7,656 nucleotides of DNA from Ignavibacteriota bacterium (GTDB lineage: Bacteria; Bacteroidota; Ignavibacteria; Ignavibacteriales; Melioribacteraceae): positions 1 through 7,656 of the forward strand of contig JADJGF010000010.1 in assembly GCA_016708125.1 (NCBI GenBank), read 5' to 3'. Under the pieces are notes generated by a model. The model did no database searches. It was not told the origin of the DNA and was given only the letters and a program-made list of their open reading frames with translations. Each line of letters starts with the position of its first letter. Within the stretch, counting starts at the first letter, position 1. The position numbers and the translations under genes are program-made. Of this stretch, positions 6,220-7,656 are shown piece by piece.

Positions 6220-7114
6220 CTGGTTCTCCTTTTTTTGAATGGAATTTAGTATATATAATTCCAATTGCTCCTAATAATAAAATTGAATATGAAATTGTAG
6301 AATAATCACTAGCAATATCTGTAATCTGTTTCCATAATGAAGAAGTTTCTGGTTCTTTATTAAAAGTTTCTGTTGCTTTTGTTACTATCTTAGGAACTAT
6401 TGAAATTTGTGGAATATTACTTGTCTTAGCAATTTCTGCAACTTTTTTTGGTTCATCAATATATTTAATAATTTCTTTAGCTTTATCTATCGTAGGAGTA
6501 TCCAATTTAGGAATTTCTTCTTCATCTGGACCTTTTAAAAATATATAAGATAAAAATCCAATAGCAGGAGTTAATAAAAAAGCTCCTAAAGATTTTTTTG
6601 GATTCTCAACTGCAAATTTAGCACCAGTTTTTGCAGCTTCTTTAGTTGCATTTAAAGCTGCTTTTCCTTTTGAAATATATTCTGGATCATCAATTATATG
6701 ATTTACTGATTTTATAAATGCAGATTTATTAAATGAATCGGTTCTTGGATTATCTATCAAATATTGTTTTAAATTAGAAACTAATTTTAAGAAAGGAGTT
6801 TCTCCAACTAAATTAGAAACATCAGATTTCATTATTTTTGTTAATCTTGATAAACTTTCAGAATCTAATCCTAATATTCCATCTTTTATCCAATTTTTAA
6901 TAGTTATAGGACTAATATTTGCATTATTTGATAGTCTATCTAATGCAATTTTTAAATTATCAATAGTACCAACATCTACATTAAATAATTTATATAATTT
7001 TATCGCATCTGATTTATTTAAAGTAGCTATATAAGAATATAAATTTTCCAAGTCATTTGGAGTTGGAGCTATTTCATTTAAAATTAAAGAAAATTGTTTA
7101 TTAAAATATGACAT
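6191..7114 (-). CDS. Two-TM membrane or virion protein, unknown family
   Basis: This 307-residue protein starts at the ATG at 7114, with GGGAG (7125-7121) 6 nt upstream; a TTG just before it is not needed. Residues 1-170 are soluble and helical. SPITIKNWIKDGIL (68-81) superficially resembles an HTH helix pair. Hydrophobic segments lie at about 175-193 (SLGAFLLTPAIGFLSYIFL) and 274-289 (ISYSILLLGAIGIIYT), separated by an acidic then Lys/Pro/Thr-rich spacer (EEEIPKLDTP). A short basic tail (KFHSKKGEPDV) follows the second TM, which suits a cytoplasmic C-terminus. It ends in TAG and overlaps the following coiled-coil gene. No family is recognised; a virion-internal or ejection protein that enters the host membrane is one possibility. 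Confidence 0.85.
   Translation of the reverse strand: MSYFNKQFSLILNEIAPTPNDLENLYSYIATLNKSDAIKLYKLFNVDVGTIDNLKIALDRLSNNANISPITIKNWIKDGILGLDSESLSRLTKIMKSDVSNLVGETPFLKLVSNLKQYLIDNPRTDSFNKSAFIKSVNHIIDDPEYISKGKAALNATKEAAKTGAKFAVENPKKSLGAFLLTPAIGFLSYIFLKGPDEEEIPKLDTPTIDKAKEIIKYIDEPKKVAEIAKTSNIPQISIVPKIVTKATETFNKEPETSSLWKQITDIASDYSTISYSILLLGAIGIIYTKFHSKKGEPDVIRNAGRK
6226..6230 (-). promoter_or_regulatory. Ribosome binding site AGGAG for the coiled-coil gene
   Basis: AGGAG lies 6 nt before the ATG at 6219 and inside the last codons of the 307-aa gene. It fixes the start and creates the 29-nt overlap. Confidence 0.8.
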
Positions 7115-7133
7115 CAAATTCTCCCAAATTAAA

Positions 7134-7158
7134 GTCCCATATTACTAAAATATGGGAC
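7134..7158 (-). terminator. 10-bp perfect hairpin between the secreted-protein gene and the 307-aa gene
   Basis: GTCCCATATT and AATATGGGAC form a perfect 10-bp stem around a 5-nt loop, 13 nt after the secreted-protein stop. On the minus strand it is followed by TTTAATTT, a moderate U-tract, then the GGGAG ribosome site of the next gene. It probably acts as a partial terminator or an RNA 3'-end stabiliser for the secreted-protein transcript. The plus strand also has a T5 run two bases after the stem, but no plus-strand gene ends here. Confidence 0.6.
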
Positions 7159-7171
7159 ATATTTTTACCTA

Positions 7172-7558
7172 TTAATTATAAACACCAGCAGCCCAAAAAC
7201 TTCTATTGATTCTTAATAAATTAGTACGCATATCATCATAAGCTTGCACTTTAATATTTTGACAAGTGTGCAATTCACCAGAACAAGGACCTGCCCAACC
7301 CATTACTTTATAATAAATACAAGAAGGAGTAGGAGCAGGACCGAATCCAGTTTCACAACCAGAATTTATAGGTAATTGAGAAATTGCAATTACAAAATTG
7401 CTATCTACTGTTAAATAAGTAACTGGAGAACAACCCCAAGGTAAACAAATTTCACTAGGACCAACTGGTTCTAAACAACCAACAGGACCAGGGCAAGTTT
7501 GAGCAAAACTAACAGTAGAAAATAATAATGCAATTGCAATCAAAATAGATTTAAACAT
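7172..7558 (-). CDS. Secreted Cys-rich small protein with Sec signal peptide
   Basis: This is a 128-residue protein. The ATG at 7558 has GGAG (7571-7568) 9 nt upstream; the TTG at 7573 overlaps that ribosome site and is rejected. Residues 1-19 are a classic signal peptide: a basic start (MFKS), a hydrophobic core (ILIAIALLF) and an SFA cleavage site before Gln20. The mature part (about 109 residues) has eight cysteines (22, 28, 38, 43, 68, 80, 92, 99), enough for four disulfides. It is Pro/Gly-rich (GPVGCLEPVGP, GPAPTPSC) and has a WAAGVYN end. It is therefore likely exported to the periplasm or beyond and oxidised there. No family is recognised. It could be a host-cell-surface or lysis-related accessory, or a moron affecting the host; the neighbouring hairpin suggests its mRNA is at least partly separate. 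Confidence 0.88.
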   Translation of the reverse strand: MFKSILIAIALLFSTVSFAQTCPGPVGCLEPVGPSEICLPWGCSPVTYLTVDSNFVIAISQLPINSGCETGFGPAPTPSCIYYKVMGWAGPCSGELHTCQNIKVQAYDDMRTNLLRINRSFWAAGVYN

Positions 7559-7656
7559 AATAATAAACTCCAATGAATAAGAAATGTAATTTTATAAAAA
7601 TCAATATTAGCGTACTAATTTACCGCTAGGATTTATTCTCCTTTAAAATAAAAAGA

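Noticed and set aside
6120..6305. Plus-strand open frame of 61 codons with hydrophobic content
   Set aside because: It is antisense to two well-supported minus-strand genes and lacks a ribosome site.
7586..7619. Minus-strand TATAAAAT as a promoter for the secreted-protein gene
   Set aside because: The -10-like box (7596-7589) has no recognisable -35 at proper spacing; such A/T strings are common here.
1..7656. Alternative genetic code (TAG or TGA reassigned)
   Set aside because: TAG, TGA and TAA each end genes at sensible junctions with an SD-led gene next, and reading through gives only short tails.

Overview
This looks like part of a tailed-phage (or prophage) genome that is very rich in A+T, roughly a quarter G+C by eye. 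The anchor is a complete large terminase subunit (TerL) with its P-loop, Walker B and RNase H-like nuclease residues. The gene is interrupted by a 335-residue intein carrying a LAGLIDADG homing endonuclease. Standard stops (TAA, TAG, TGA) end the genes, Trp is TGG, and Shine-Dalgarno (SD) sequences of the GGAG/AGGAG type precede many starts, so bacterial code 11 fits. A Sec signal peptide on a Cys-rich phage protein suggests a host with a periplasm or secretion route, probably Gram-negative. The exact host cannot be read from the sequence.

Layout, right to left on the minus strand: a secreted 8-Cys protein (7558-7172); a 10-bp hairpin (7134-7158); a 307-aa protein with two membrane segments (7114-6191); and, overlapping it by 29 nt, a 163-aa coiled-coil protein (6219-5728). 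A plus-strand island interrupts this order with three small unknown genes: a one-TM protein (4485-4703), a 209-aa protein (4709-5338) and a 124-aa protein with a possible winged-helix/HTH look (5357-5731). The minus strand then resumes with a 66-aa protein (4402-4202), TerL plus intein (4194-1441), and a large Gly/Ala-rich, probably virion-associated protein (1433 to beyond the left edge).

The minus-strand genes 66-aa, terL and virion protein are separated by only 7 nt each and look like one late operon. The plus-strand island and this operon diverge from an 82-nt gap (4403-4484) with a plausible sigma70-like promoter in each direction and a 10-bp palindrome. The island ends by overlapping the stop codon of the convergent coiled-coil gene. 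A strong rho-independent-type terminator for the island lies about 60 nt further on, inside that opposing coding sequence.

The most notable signal is the intein. It begins with Ala instead of Cys/Ser, sits inside the P-loop between Gly-Lys and Ser, and has the Trp-Cys-Thr triad expected of class 3 inteins. Its endonuclease motifs look intact. No tRNA, rRNA, CRISPR array or insertion sequence was seen.
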